From Lasioglossum baleicum (taxonomy: Eukaryota; Arthropoda; Insecta; Hymenoptera; Halictidae): DNA of 64,000 bases. The notes beneath the pieces were generated by a model. That model had not been told where the DNA came from. It did no database searches and was given only the letters and a program-made list of their open reading frames with translations. The stretch is taken from the NCBI RefSeq assembly GCF_051020765.1, contig NC_134929.1, forward strand, positions 5,234,786 through 5,298,785. Reading direction: 5' to 3'. A program made the position numbers and the translations under genes. Below are positions 8,054-18,678 of this stretch, one piece after another. Position 1 is the stretch's first letter, and the number at the start of each line of letters is the position of its first letter.

Positions 8054-9395
8054 TGAAACAGGTGTGTTTCGTCGTCGTTCGGCTTCCTCGCGTTCGGGCT
8101 CCTTGGTGTTGAACAGCTCGCCGACCCAGGGTTCTAAACGACAAGTGGAGTGACGACGCGAGGAACGGAGTCGGTACGGGTGAAATAACTGAGACGAGTC
8201 GGTTGCGGGTAAATAAATTATACTCGCTGCCTTTCGGACGCGTAAGCTACGGTGCCTCAGGATACGGTTCCTCAGGATATAGTGCACGGTGATAGTGCTA
8301 CGGTGCCCGTGAGTTTAAGACGTGTGACCGTGAGAGTACTACCTGTAAGAGGCGTAGGGTGCAGGCAGGATGGACAGGAGTAGGGTTAGATCGCGACTGT
8401 CGTCGTGATCTCCCTACCTAGGCCGGGTTGTAGTGGTCCTTCGATGTCCGTGACGCACGGGTCATCGAAGTTCCTCCGGACAGTCGTTCAGGGAGTTCGG
8501 TCAAGGTGACGCACCTTGTCTGGCTCGACTGGCCTCGTGGGCGACTCGCCTCACGAGGGTGACTTTCTAGGCGGTTCTTAGGCGACGTCGAAGGGTGACG
8601 CACCACTTCTAGTTCGGCCGATTTCGTGGACGACGCGTCTCACGAAATATACCGGTGACGCACCGGGTATGTTCGAGGTGGAGTACAACTCGCACCAGCG
8701 GAGCGACAGGATAACTGGACAGGAGGTTCTCCGACGAAGTCAAAGGGTGACGCACCGCTTCTTGTTCGTCGGCTCTCGGAGGCGACGCGCCTGGCGAAAG
8801 TGACCGGTGACGCACCGGGTGTTCGAGGTGGAGCACAGCTCGCACCAGCGGAAGTACAGGATAACAGGATTTCTTCGACGAAGCCGAAGGGGTGACACAC
8901 CACTTCTTGTTTGTCGACTCTCGGAGGCGACGCGCCTAGCGAAAGAGACCGGTGACGCACCGGGTGTTCGAGGTAGAGCACGGCTCGTACCAGCGGAACC
9001 AGGATGCCGATAACGGCGGAGACGTGGACAACGGTTACAGGTAGAATACTCAGAGCACTGGAATATCGCACGAGGTGATTCCCGGATGGCTACTGGTAGA
9101 CTCAGGTCATTTTAGTCTGTTCGCGACGGCTTTTATAGGAACGGTTCGGTGGTAAGGGACGGTGGTGCGGTGCGGTATTTTGATGGTGACATATACCTTC
9201 TTCTGAACAGTATTTTGGAAGTTTGATTTGGATTCCCGTTGGAATACGGGCCTGGGTGCGGGGTACGTGCGGTGTTGTTGTTGTTATGACAGGAGGCCGG
9301 TGGTACGTTACTAGATTCGCGTCGTCGTGTATAACCGGTGGAGGTGTGATAGGGGTTTGTTCGTAACAGGCCTACGTTATGTAGGTCTGTTACAA
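8054..9395 (-). mobile_element. 5' LTR of the minus-strand Gypsy element
   Basis: The inner edge is set by the primer-binding site. The outer edge is placed at TGTAACAG (minus strand), next to a hairpin at 9365-9395. A TATA box (TATAAAAG on the minus strand, 9130-9137) marks a promoter, which leaves a long transcribed part of the LTR that includes the tandem array at 8450-8961. The matching 3' LTR is not found, probably lost at the assembly gap, so the outer boundary and target duplication cannot be confirmed. Confidence 0.6.
8450..8961. repeat. Tandem ~150 bp units each with two GGTGACGCACC motifs
   Basis: The 11-mer GGTGACGCACC or a near variant occurs at 8450, 8505, 8594, 8654, 8746, 8806, 8891 and 8951. 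From 8505 the spacing alternates between ~60 and ~85-92 bases, giving a higher-order unit of about 145-152 bp. The array lies inside the LTR, downstream of its TATA box in element orientation. TGACGCA resembles CRE/ATF half-sites, so a transcription-factor array is possible, but that is inference. Confidence 0.8.
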
Positions 9396-10108
9396 ACGTA
9401 ACACAAGTAAGTAAACACTAACGTCTTAGGGTAAGATCACAGTGGATCCGTTTTCGTCCTACATCAGACATCAGCCCACTCAGACGAGCGTTCGGAAGGG
9501 ATGTGTTGGTGTCTTTTCGTCCGTTTTCGTCCAGCAAGGTGCTCACAGTGGGCCAGAAACCGGACGAAATGGTCAAAATCACGGGGAGCCGAACCTTTTT
9601 CAGGTACTTCGAGGAGGGTAACAATGGACAAACCCCATGGGGCCTCGACGCTGGACGTTGTAGGAGGAAGTTAAAATGATTTTGATTTTCGTATGATGTA
9701 GGACGGAACAGCGTTCACTTCAAATAATTTTCATGTCGCCAATTTTGAAGTATCCGTATTTTTAAAAACGGGTCCATAAAGAGGTCACTTGAAGCTATAT
9801 CATCATTATTTTTATTTTTCCAATTTCCTGACGGTATGATAGCAATGCGCCTGTTTAAAAAACAATTGGAAAATAAACTATGAAAATAAATATTTTTTCA
9901 ACTGAAATAATTTTTAGTAAATACTCTTATGGTTTCACTATGTGCACCCAAAACTAAAATTGTCATTGTTTTGTTAGTTTGGCCGTTATAATTTAATGAA
10001 AAAGTTGTGACACCTCATACTCCACGTCCGCGTAGAACCATCAATTTTCAAGATTTCAAAGAATTCTCTTTGAGATACGTTCATATTTTACTAAAGACTG
10101 CAACATAT
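9396..10108. other. AT-rich intergenic stretch, no gene seen
   Basis: No convincing ORF or RNA gene. Two CACAGTGG strings (9437 and 9545) are not preceded by CGNCG and are not treated as Transib ends. Confidence 0.5.
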
Positions 10109-10822
10109 CCAAAGGGTATAGCCGGATAAGATAGTCAAAAATGCCCTTGAACCGAATGTTATCGACGATGTGCCATTCGACAGAGCACCAAGAAAAAACA
10201 TACTGTGCAAAATTTCAACCCTGTATCTCGATCGGGAGGGTAGTTATGGGGTAAAATCGAAAAATCTGTTTTTGGCCTATTTTCCCTAGTTAATGACGTT
10301 TAGAAATTCTGAAAAAAATCTGACACATGTCAAGAACCCAAATACATACTTTGCAATTAGTTTCAGATTTTTAAAATGGAAATCCTGCTTGTAAAAAATC
10401 AAAAACCTCAAAAAAATCGAAAAAATGCAGATTTCACATGAAAGTTCTAGAGTGTCCACTTTTATATTTTTACAGTAGCAGTATATTGTTATAAGTATTG
10501 TTCATGAATTTTTTCAGATTTTTCGGTTTGGTGCGCCGTTGTTAAAAAAAATAAAAACAGATTTTTTCGGCGTTTTTTCCGCGAAGAACTAAGCTAACCT
10601 TAAAATTATTACGTACTTTTTATTCTGTAAGTCTATCAGGCTCTGATAAACCTTGAGCATTCTACAGAAGTAATTAAAAAATGAAATCAACTTAATTAAT
10701 ATTTCTACAGTATAAACATTACATCTAGAAATATCAATCATGTTTCCAACAGTTCAGTTGGCTCAGTGTGTTAGGCATTCGATTGTGGACCGGCGTATAC
10801 TAGGTTCGCGCCCGTCGTAGGT
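10109..10822 (+). repeat. Repeat family R1040, copy A
   Basis: It begins CCAAAGGGTATAGCCGG and runs almost identically to copies B (11523-12558, inverted) and D (21076-22118) up to the tRNA-like cassette. Similarity then weakens to about 10960. It has no ORF of its own. The cassette contains box A-like TGGCTCAGTGTGTTAGG (10760-10776) and box B-like GGTTCGCGCCC (10803-10813) followed by a T run. I do not recognise the family; it could be a long non-autonomous element that has captured a tRNA-derived segment. Confidence 0.85.
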
Positions 10823-10835
10823 ATACATTTTTTTT
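10759..10835 (+). ncRNA. tRNA-like Pol III cassette in R1040 copy A
   Basis: Box A-like and box B-like sequences are ~43 bases apart and end in a T8 run typical of Pol III termination. A proper tRNA cloverleaf does not form (the T stem is mismatched), so it is tRNA-derived rather than a tRNA gene. Equivalent cassettes lie in copies B (minus) and D. Confidence 0.45.
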
Positions 10836-11143
10836 ACTTGATTAATTCTTTTTTTTATGTCTGACTATATAATAATCTATGGTGTGTTTGTAGATTTCTT
10901 TTAGAAGCAATATCTACATGTTCAAAAAAAATATTATAGGTGAAATTCGCAAAAAAATTATAATACATAGCTTGTGCGGATCTTAATTATCTCAGTTTCA
11001 TTTTATCGTGTTTTCTGTAAAGCACATTTTATTTTATCGATGAATTGAAAGATTTATTTATGTTGTGTGGGGCCACGGGTGAAATGAATTATGATATTTC
11101 GCTTGTTGGCCTTTATTGATCGGTCCTCTCGTGCCGACTGCTC

Positions 11144-11404
11144 GTGATCGAATCCCTCTCGAACATCCCGGCTCGCGTGCCTCCGCCTGTTTTCGACACA
11201 CGACGACCGTCCTCGGAACCGATATTCGATTGTTTCTTCGCGGTCTCCCGAGGACGATCGTCACCACGCATTCAACGCAAATATGGCGCCGTGCTCGTTG
11301 CGCAGGCCGCCACAGTTGAAAATTGGAAGAACTTCTGGCAGTACTCCACATTTTCAGCAGTAATTCCATTTATGTGTCTTCGAGTTTTAAATACTTTGTT
11401 ATAG
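11144..11404 (+). pseudogene. Possible COX6A-like fragment (weak)
   Basis: The last ~27 residues of an 86-residue frame (VENWKNFW...SAVIPFMCLRVLNTLL) loosely follow the cytochrome c oxidase subunit 6A membrane segment pattern (W-K..W...SF..A.P...L..LNT.L). The rest is unlike it, the conserved tail after LNTYL is missing, and the sequence lies between two inverted R1040 copies. It may be chance; if real, it is a broken retrocopy or an isolated exon. Confidence 0.2.
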
Positions 11405-11522
11405 AGAAGAGAAAGAAATTCAAGTTGTAGAAATGGCTCTATCGTTGTTTACTTCTTTTGAGGCATTCAATTTGGTACCTCGTCTCTTATGCGGAACAGC
11501 ACAATTGTCGTGTATGTACCAC

Positions 11523-12558
11523 TCAGGGTTACTAATGAAATATTTCACAGTGAAAGCAGATGTTCCGATACTTGTCAAAGTAAACTAACGGATCCATAAA
11601 AGCATATTTAGAATGACAAACTTTTGATGTTTCATTAACTTTTACCTTTGTTCACCTTTATACGTTTACCTTTTCTTTTCTTTACTCGCCTTACGACACT
11701 GTTAGACACAACTACTATATTTGCTGTATTTTACCTTAAAATACTTTTTAAATATTTCAATATTGCTTTTAAAAGAATTCTACAAAAATATCCTTGACTA
11801 GTGTGAAGTTAGATATAAAAAAAGAAGAGAATTGATGAAATAAAAAAAAATAGACCTACGACGGGCGTGAACCTAGTATAGGCCGGTCCACAATCAAACG
11901 CCTAACGCACTGAGCCAACTGAACTGTTGGAAACGTGATTGATATTTCTAGATGTAATGTTTATACTGTAGAAATATTAATTAAGTTGATTCCATTTTTT
12001 AATTACTTCTGTAGAATGCTCAAGGTTTATCAGAGCCTGATAGACTTACAGAATAAATAGAACGTAACAATTTTAAGGTTAGCTTAGTTCTTCGCGGAAA
12101 AAACGTCGAAAAAATCGGTTTTTATTTTTTTTAACAACGGCGCACCAAACCGAAAAATCTGAAAAAATTCATGAACAATACTTATAACAATGTACTGCTA
12201 CTGTAAAAATATAAAAGTGGACACTCTAGAACTTCCATGTGAAATCTGCATTTTTTCGATTTTTTTGATTTTTTACAAGCAGGATTTCCATTTTAAAAAT
12301 CTGAAACTAATTGTAAAGTATGTATTTGGGTTCTTGACATGTGTCAGATTTTTTTCAGAATTTCTAAACGTCATTAACTAGGGAAAATAGGCCAAAAACT
12401 GATTTTTCGATTTTACCCCATAACTACCCTCCCGATCGAGATACAGGGTTGAAATTTTGCACAGTATGTTTTTTCTTGGTGCTCTATCGAATGGCACATA
12501 GTCGATAAAATTCGGTTCAAGGGCATTTTTGACTACCTTATCCGGCTATACCCTTTGG
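11523..12558 (-). repeat. Repeat family R1040, copy B (inverted)
   Basis: On the minus strand it runs from CCAAAGGGTATAGCC (12558) through the tRNA-like cassette (about 11908-11860) to a terminus reading ACCCTGA. It matches copy D over the whole ~1.04 kb, which defines the element length. Together with copy A it forms a long inverted pair around a ~0.7 kb centre. It abuts the 5' end of a LINE fragment. Confidence 0.87.
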
Positions 12559-14242
12559 GGATAGTGAAGGAAAGGGAAAGGAAATAAATGGAGAATGGGG
12601 AGAGATAAAAAGCAAAGTAGTGGGGGTGTTTAAAAAAGAGGAGAAGAAGAAGGGGAAAAAGAAAGAAAAGGGATGATGGGACGAGGAATTTAGGGAGAAA
12701 AAGAAAGAGGCTGAAGAGGAATTGAAAAGATGGAGAAGAGAAGGGGGAAGTAGGGTAGAATATAGGAAGGCGAGAAATAAGCTAGGCGCGATATGTAAAG
12801 AGAAGAAGAGAAGGGAAAAAGAGAGGTGGGAAAAAGAGATAGAGGGGGTGAGAACAGAGGGAGAGGTATGGAAGATAGTCAATAGAGGGAGAAAGCTTAA
12901 GAAAAGAGCGAATGAGGAAATTGACATAGAGGAATGGGACAATTACTTTAGAGGTGTATTAGGGGGAGTTAACTGGAAGGGGTTAGAGGAGAAGAAGGGA
13001 GAAAGAGGAGGGAGGGGGAAGAGGAGGAATTAAGAAGAGAAGAAGTAGGGACAGCAATAAAAAAGATGAAAGAGGGGAAAGCGACAGTTAGTCGTTAGTC
13101 ACATGTTAGCATATGAGGATGATATTGCACTTTTGGCGGAAGATGAAGATGGGATGAAAGGGTTAATGACGAGACTGGAAAGATATATAGATGAGAAAAA
13201 GCTGGAGGTTAATGTGGGGAAAACAAAGATGATGAGATGTAAAAAGGGAGGTGGGAGGAGAGGGGGGTGAAGTGGTGGTAGAAGGGTGAAGAAATAGAGG
13301 AAGTGAAGAAGTTTAAGTGTTTAGGATATGTGATGATGGCGAATGGGAGGCAAGAGGGACAGGTAGATGAGAGGATGAGGAAAGGGGCGGTGGCTATGAG
13401 GCAAGTGTAGGGAATAGGAAAAAGGAAATTTGCGAAAGACTGGGGAAGAAGAATTTGGTTATTTGATAGATTAGGGTGGGCAGTAATGAGTTACGGGGTG
13501 GAAATATGGGGATGGAAAGAGAGGGAGAAAATAGAGAGAGTACAGGAGAGATATTTAAGATCGGTATTGGGAGTAGGAGTGGGAATAAGAATTACAAAGG
13601 GAGTTGTTGGCATATGAGAGGAAGCTGAGTGAGGGAAGAGGAAATGCTGGATGGAGATTAGAGAATGAGCAAGGGGAGGTAGGGCATTGGAGGGTTGAGA
13701 GGAGGAGAGGAGCAGGTTTTACGAGAGTAGGAGGTGGAATATAGGGGTAGTAGAGAAGTTGAGGGATGCAGGACGGCTGAGGGGGGAGGATCTGATAAGA
13801 AAGGAGAAAAGTATTCAAAGGGAGGAGAGGTGGAGAAGGATAAGGGAGTCGAGGTATAATGGGTGGTATAAGATGATAAAAGGTGAAGGTATACCAGGGT
13901 ACTTGAAGAAGAATTGGGAGGAAAAGAGATGGCAATTGGTATCGGGATATAGATTAGGGAGTAAAATGAAAGGGGGAAGGTATTGGGAGGAGGAAGACAG
14001 AAGGAGCTGTAGGATATGTGGGAGAGGGATAGAGTCGTGGCAGCACATATGGGAGGAATGTACGGATTGGTGAAGAGATAGAGGGTGGCAAGAAGTGGTG
14101 CCAGAGGTGTTAGGGGAGGAAGGGGGAAGGGAAGGTATGGATGAAGAGTGGAAGAGATGAGAGAAAGGGTGACCAGCGGAACCGGGGGTCCAGAGTGTGT
14201 GAATGAGTGAAGAAGAATGTGTGAGGAATGAGTGAACGGTGT

Positions 14243-14243
14243 G

Positions 14244-14272
<29 letters not shown>
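14243..14272. repeat. (TC)n microsatellite
   Basis: About fifteen TC units within the 3' untranslated part of the decayed LINE. Confidence 0.95.
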
Positions 14273-14279
<7 letters not shown>

Positions 14280-14376
14280 TGTAAATTTAAGTTAGAAGTT
14301 AGAAGAATTAAGGAAGGTGAAGTTTGTAAGCGGAGCGGAAGTCCGCGTTTGTAACCCAAAATGGGAAATAAAATAC

Positions 14377-14418
<42 letters not shown>
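14377..14418. repeat. (ATT)n tail
   Basis: About fourteen ATT units directly after AATAAA; interpreted as the 3' tail of the LINE insertion. Confidence 0.9.
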
Positions 14419-14422
<4 letters not shown>

Positions 14423-14446
14423 GATTATGTATTTAACAGATTGAAA

Positions 14447-14863
14447 ATGCCGATACCAAATTCGAAATATCAAGAATTAATAGAAGATCGCTACGGGCCT
14501 ATGGATGGGGTCAGACCCATAGATTATCCAGACACATATCGTCGACTTTTGGGACTGCGATGCGTCAAGGCACCGTGGTATAGTTCAATATATACTCTAT
14601 TTCAAGACAGAGTATGCGAAACTTGCTACGGCAACATGTCTTGAGCAGACGCCTGGGAACACATAGAAAGTGGATCGCACATACTGTGTGTCCCCTTTGC
14701 AACACGAAGGGCTATAAAATGTAAACGATGTGGAATAAATATAGCGACGATAAAAGATGCCTGGAAATGTCCAGACTGCATAGAAGAACATTTTCATATA
14801 ACTCAAAACGATTGGTGGTGGATTTATAGAGGAATACTCCGGGAAATCCAACAGCGTTGGTAA
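14447..14863 (+). pseudogene. Cys/His-rich 138-residue protein, copy 1 (one in-frame stop)
   Basis: It is homologous along its whole length to the intact 141-residue ORF at 17068-17493: same MPIP start, same C-terminal QQRW/KRRW-stop. All putative metal ligands are kept, including the VCxxC, the SHILC histidine, KCxxC and CPDCIEEHFH motifs. A TGA at 14642-14644 interrupts it; the frame otherwise stays open to TAA at 14861. It lies directly after a LINE (ATT)n tail, and its 3' flank carries AATAAA plus another (ATT)n run. I do not recognise the family. Confidence 0.7.
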
Positions 14864-14934
14864 TCACTACCACCACCACTTATTCATGAATGAATAAACA
14901 TATTATTATTATTATTATTCAATTTTTTATATAT

Positions 14935-16767
14935 TGTGACGTTGCAAGCGTGCGACGTCACTTCGCCGTTTGAACTCGGTCAAACAGCCGAATTACGTGT
15001 GGACCGGACCGACCTTTTTCGGTTACGAAAGCCACCCGCAGGCCATAAGAGCACTCCGAGAGGAAAATCTTCCGATTTCGTGCATCGTACTAATGCCATC
15101 TGTTGTGCGTACGGAGTACGACGTTTCAGGCAATTATCGACAATAAAGAAAGCGTACGAGTCCTAAAAGGTGCCGAAGGATCAACTATCGAATAAAAGGA
15201 TGGCCAACGATCAAATCCGGCGCCGGAAGCAGCGAAACAAGTCATCACACACGGGCGAACAAACCCGGAGGCGCCGTCGTGGGACGAAGAGATCCTATTG
15301 CGAACAGCAGCATTCACGAGTCCCGCCGCCGTCTCATCCCGCTCAACTAGGATCTCAGCGTGGGTGGTGTGTCGGATTGGCTGCCGAGGATTATGCGAAC
15401 CGCTCGCCGAGGGCGAGCGGGAATTCAAAGGTCGCGGTAAATTAGGTAGTCGCGTAACGTCTGGGGCCCTAGGACTTTTTCGTAGTTGCGATCCTGCGAC
15501 AACCTAGTTGCGTTGCGTACGGCACCTATCGGAAAATTCGGCAATACGCTCGGAGTGGGGGGAACCAGGATCGATGCGTTCCGTCGATGCGATCGAGGAA
15601 CCACTGTCGCACAGAGGCTCGTAGAGTATAGTCGCGTTTCGCTTCAAATAATCTCGTCCTTGCAACTACCGAATACCGCTTAGTCTCGCGTCGCGGGTGG
15701 CTTTTCCGGATCCAGCGCGGAATCTCGATCAAGGGGCAACCTTCAGCGAGGCCCACGAAGTCCGTCGGTAGCGGCCAGAACGAATATCGTCAACGGTAAG
15801 TCGACTTTGTGATTCCTCGATTCGTTAATCGTGGTGGCTCGTGTTATTCGCGCGAGGACGACACGTGTTCGTCTCGTTCTCGGAGATTTCGTAAGGGCCG
15901 AGGCGCAGGGCGTCTCGAGCCTTCGCTCGCGTCCTCCTCAAGGACGCTGTGAGCATTCGCGACGAAAGTTCCCTTAATTTCGTGAATCGGAAGTCTTCCT
16001 CGGGGGTTGTGTCGGTATCGAATAGTCTTCGGTTCGGATCGTCGGCGACAGTAGAAGCGTAGGCGGAATTACGCGTGAACCGCGGCGGTGTACGCGCCTC
16101 GAATCCCGCGTACGGCCGTGGATTATCCATCGCACGTCAGCAATTTCGCTTCGTCTCGGACTCTCGCGACAGTCTTAGGAATTGCGCCGTTCATCCGCGC
16201 CTCGCGGAATCTTGTATCGACGAAGAAATCGAATATTGTACCGTAATATCGTACGTCCGCGATACAATCAAGATCGACTAACGCGCTCAGCGAACGACCA
16301 TCTTCCGCTAAAGTGTACAAGGAGCGCGGGCTCCCGGTTCGCGGCCTCGTGGCCGCTCGCCTGTATCTTTTACTTTCGTGACCATTAAAGATCTAGAGCC
16401 AATTTCGTATTGTTGATTCTTGACCTGCGAGATCCGCCCTGCCGTGAGGGCTGTCCCCGTTACTTCCTGCGCTCGAACCATCTGGCCGTTCGCGTCATTA
16501 TTTCTCACCACGTTTCGTGGAGGCTTGACTCTCGGACTCGGCTTCACCGAGCCCGAGGTCCTCCTCGTGTTTCGCGTGGTATTTTCTAATACCTGGCGCC
16601 CGAACTATCGTCGCGTTGTTCGTTCAAGCCTCCACCGAGTTCCGCCTTTGCACCGAGAGGACCGTGTCCGCACGGCCGCGCACGGCCTGGTCTCAGAGCC
16701 TATAAAATCTCGGGGTTGACCGTTTTTCGTCGGCCATAAAACCGTTCGAAAAAGGGACAACGTGGCA
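14935..16767 (+). mobile_element. Solo LTR, family X, copy 1
   Basis: It starts TGTGACGTTGC and ends CGTGGCA, with ATAT directly on both sides (14931-14934 and 16768-16771) as a 4-bp target duplication; AT-rich flanks weaken this. It shares its two ends and interior (GGCGCCCGAAC, then GTCC/GAGAGGACC, then a TATA-like box at 16701-16708) with the copy at 53568-55287. No coding capacity is seen over 1.8 kb. It fits a solo LTR left by recombination of a Gypsy element. A PBS-like TGGCGCCCGAAC lies inside it at ~16604, too far from an LTR edge to be a true primer site. Confidence 0.75.
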
Positions 16768-17067
16768 ATATATATATTTGTACTATTCAACGTATTAATA
16801 ATAAATAATTTATAATTTGCTATTTTTGATATAATTTTGACCATATTTCAAACATCCATAAATTAAAGACATCGAAATACGGCTTGAACAAAATAAATTT
16901 CTATACCTTTCAAATAAAAAAAATCTATTGTAATTCAAATACTAACAATAGCTTTCCTTCGTTACCTTTACATTGATGAGAGTTGAGCCTAATAAAAATA
17001 AATAAGAATGACATTTGCGAACTTAATATACTAAGCGATAAGAAATATTCGTTACAAATTTAAGAAC
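16768..17067. other. AT-rich stretch upstream of the 141-residue ORF
   Basis: No recognisable element. Any promoter of the following ORF would lie here, but no clear TATA or initiator can be chosen in such AT-rich sequence. Confidence 0.4.
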
Positions 17068-17493
17068 ATGCCGATCCCCAGACCAAAATACATACCCGAA
17101 GAAGCAATAATAGAAGAATATTGTGGTCCTATGTACGGGGTTATACCAGAAAATCATCCAGAAACATATCGAAAACTTCTGGAACTAAAATGCGTACCTA
17201 CGCCTCGGTACACATCAATATACACACACTTTCAAGAAAGAGTATGTAAAAATTGTTATGATAACATGTCTGAAGATGAAGCTTGGAATCATGAGTTGGG
17301 AGGATGGCACATTTTGTGCATCCCCACAATAGCACGTAGGGCAATCAGATGCTCCATTTGCGAAATTACTATTGCAAAACTACGACCTGCCTCAAAATGC
17401 CCAGACTGTATTGAAGAGCATTTTCACATGACTAATGAAGATTGGGATTGGTTATATGAAGGCGTAAGCCAAGAAGTAAAACGACGCTGGTGA
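17068..17493 (+). CDS. Unrecognised 141-residue Cys/His-rich protein, copy 2 (intact)
   Basis: I do not recognise this protein. It begins MPIPRPKY and has paired cysteines C60/C63, C95/C98 and C111/C114, a lone C84, and histidines H75, H81, H118 and H120. This looks like two zinc sites or a cross-brace fold (CxxC ... HxxC ... CxxC ... CxxC ... HFH). The tail is Trp-rich and acidic and ends in a basic RRW. No signal peptide or membrane segment is visible. The first copy at 14447-14863 is diverged, yet every putative ligand is conserved, which argues that both descend from a protein-coding gene. It lies upstream of a Transib right end at 17908-17914, so it might be transposon cargo, a domesticated gene, or of viral origin. 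Confidence 0.6.
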   Translation: MPIPRPKYIPEEAIIEEYCGPMYGVIPENHPETYRKLLELKCVPTPRYTSIYTHFQERVCKNCYDNMSEDEAWNHELGGWHILCIPTIARRAIRCSICEITIAKLRPASKCPDCIEEHFHMTNEDWDWLYEGVSQEVKRRW

Positions 17494-17914
17494 AAATAAT
17501 CACAACTACCACATATATACAACCACCCTTGTCAAAGGTGAAAAACTTTGACGATTTTCCTTAGTTGGCTAAGCATTTTTTTAAATAATAAATTATGAAC
17601 ATTAACGTTTAGTTCCTGGGGCGTTCTCAACATAGATATACATTATTCATAAAAAAAATTTGGGCACTTAATCTTCAGTAGGTTCTCCAGGACATCGTTA
17701 TGAAGAAACGGAATTTTTTCGGTGATAAATCGTATCTGAAAAAGCTTGATCTTTGAACGCTTATTGTAACAACAGTTTTTAATAACTTTAATTAATATTA
17801 TCGTTTTCGAATGTAATGGACATTTAAGAATCACTGTGCATTGGTTAAAAATCGATATGAGGACTTTCATTTTTTAGCTCATGAACAGCTAGCGAGTCGA
17901 TCTGGCCCACTGTG
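17494..17914 (+). mobile_element. Right-hand end of a Transib-type transposon
   Basis: It ends in CACTGTG (17908-17914) followed by CGGCG, the complement of the CACAGTG terminus and CGNCG target seen for three other elements here. The element is inserted exactly at the GCGCCG site of repeat R1040 copy C. The left end and the other half of the repeat are not in the window, so it is truncated. The internal sequence shows no transposase. Confidence 0.65.
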
Positions 17915-18338
17915 CGGCGCACCAAACCAAAAAACCTGAAAAAGTTATTGAACAATACCTATAACAATATACTGCTACTGTAAAAATATAAATGTGGACA
18001 CTCTAGAACTTCCATGTGAAATCTGCATTTTTTCGATTTTTTTCAGGTTTTTGATTTTTTACAAGCAGGATTTTCACTTTAAAAATCTGAAACCAATTGC
18101 AAAGTATATATTTGGGTTCTTGACATGTGTCAGATTTTTTTCAGAATTTCTAAACATCATTAACTGGGGAAAATAGGCCAAAAACTGATTTTTCGATTTT
18201 ACCCCATAACTACCCTCCGGATCGAGATACAAGGTTGAAACTTTGCACAGTATGTTTCTTCTTGGTGTCCTATCGAATGATCCATCATCGATATAATTTG
18301 GCTCAAGGGCAATTTTGACTACCTCATCCGGCTATACC
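17915..18338 (-). repeat. Repeat family R1040, copy C (partial, inverted)
   Basis: It matches copies A, B and D from their CCGGATRAG start (18338 on the minus strand) to the GCGCCG site, where a Transib end interrupts it. The tRNA-like cassette is missing. The adjoining sequence on the right is a hAT fragment. Confidence 0.85.
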
Positions 18339-18359
18339 GTTTCCTAAACAATACATTAG

Positions 18360-18657
18360 GAAACACAGAAAGACATGCGGAAACATTTCATAGCAGGAAA
18401 GATAGGGAAATAGCGATGTATTTGTCCGAAAGCGTTGTTTCCAGGGATATTAATATTATGCACCGGCGGAAATCGAATCGTTCAAGATTTCCACTACTAT
18501 CCACAGTGGTGAGACGTTTTGTAGCCATACCTGCGACACAAGTAACTAGTGAACGGTTATTTAGTACATCCGGAAATATAGTTACAAATTCGAGAGCAAG
18601 ATTATTACCGGGAAATGTGTGGAGCAACTATGTTTCCTTCATAATAATTTTAAATAA
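18360..18657 (+). pseudogene. hAT transposase C-terminal fragment, copy 2
   Basis: It contains the hAT dimerisation motif PATQVTSERLFSTSGNIV near residues 40-57 of the 18416 frame. A 2-base insertion (GTGTG around 18617-18621) shifts the frame just before the usual end; in the other frame the typical leucine-rich tail and stop (18655-18657) follow. Only the tail of the gene is present. Confidence 0.85.
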
Positions 18658-18678
18658 ATGCATTAAAAGAAAACATAT

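Larger units (their letters stand above)
12559..14420 (+). pseudogene. Decayed LINE (non-LTR retrotransposon), internally deleted
   Basis: The purine-rich strand encodes, with several stops and frame changes: the helical linker before RT (12722-13033), the first RT helix (AIKKMKEGKAT, ~13050-13088), then directly the catalytic strand LAYEDDIALLAED (~13105-13145). The RT fingers between are therefore deleted. RT C-terminal parts follow (13300-13600) and a CCHC finger CRIC...HIWEEC (~14008-14060). The catalytic motif reads YEDD where YADD is usual. It ends with AATAAA and an (ATT)n tail, the usual LINE 3' end. It is 5'-truncated at repeat copy B. No product is expected. Confidence 0.85.

Noticed and set aside
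9437..9551. Additional Transib ends at CACAGTGG strings
   Set aside because: No CGNCG beside them and no inverted partner.
10757..10823. Functional tRNA gene
   Set aside because: Boxes A and B are present but acceptor and T stems do not pair.
16603..16615. True primer-binding site inside LTR X copy 1
   Set aside because: It is ~150 bases from the LTR end, is not preceded by CA, and has no internal region or second LTR.
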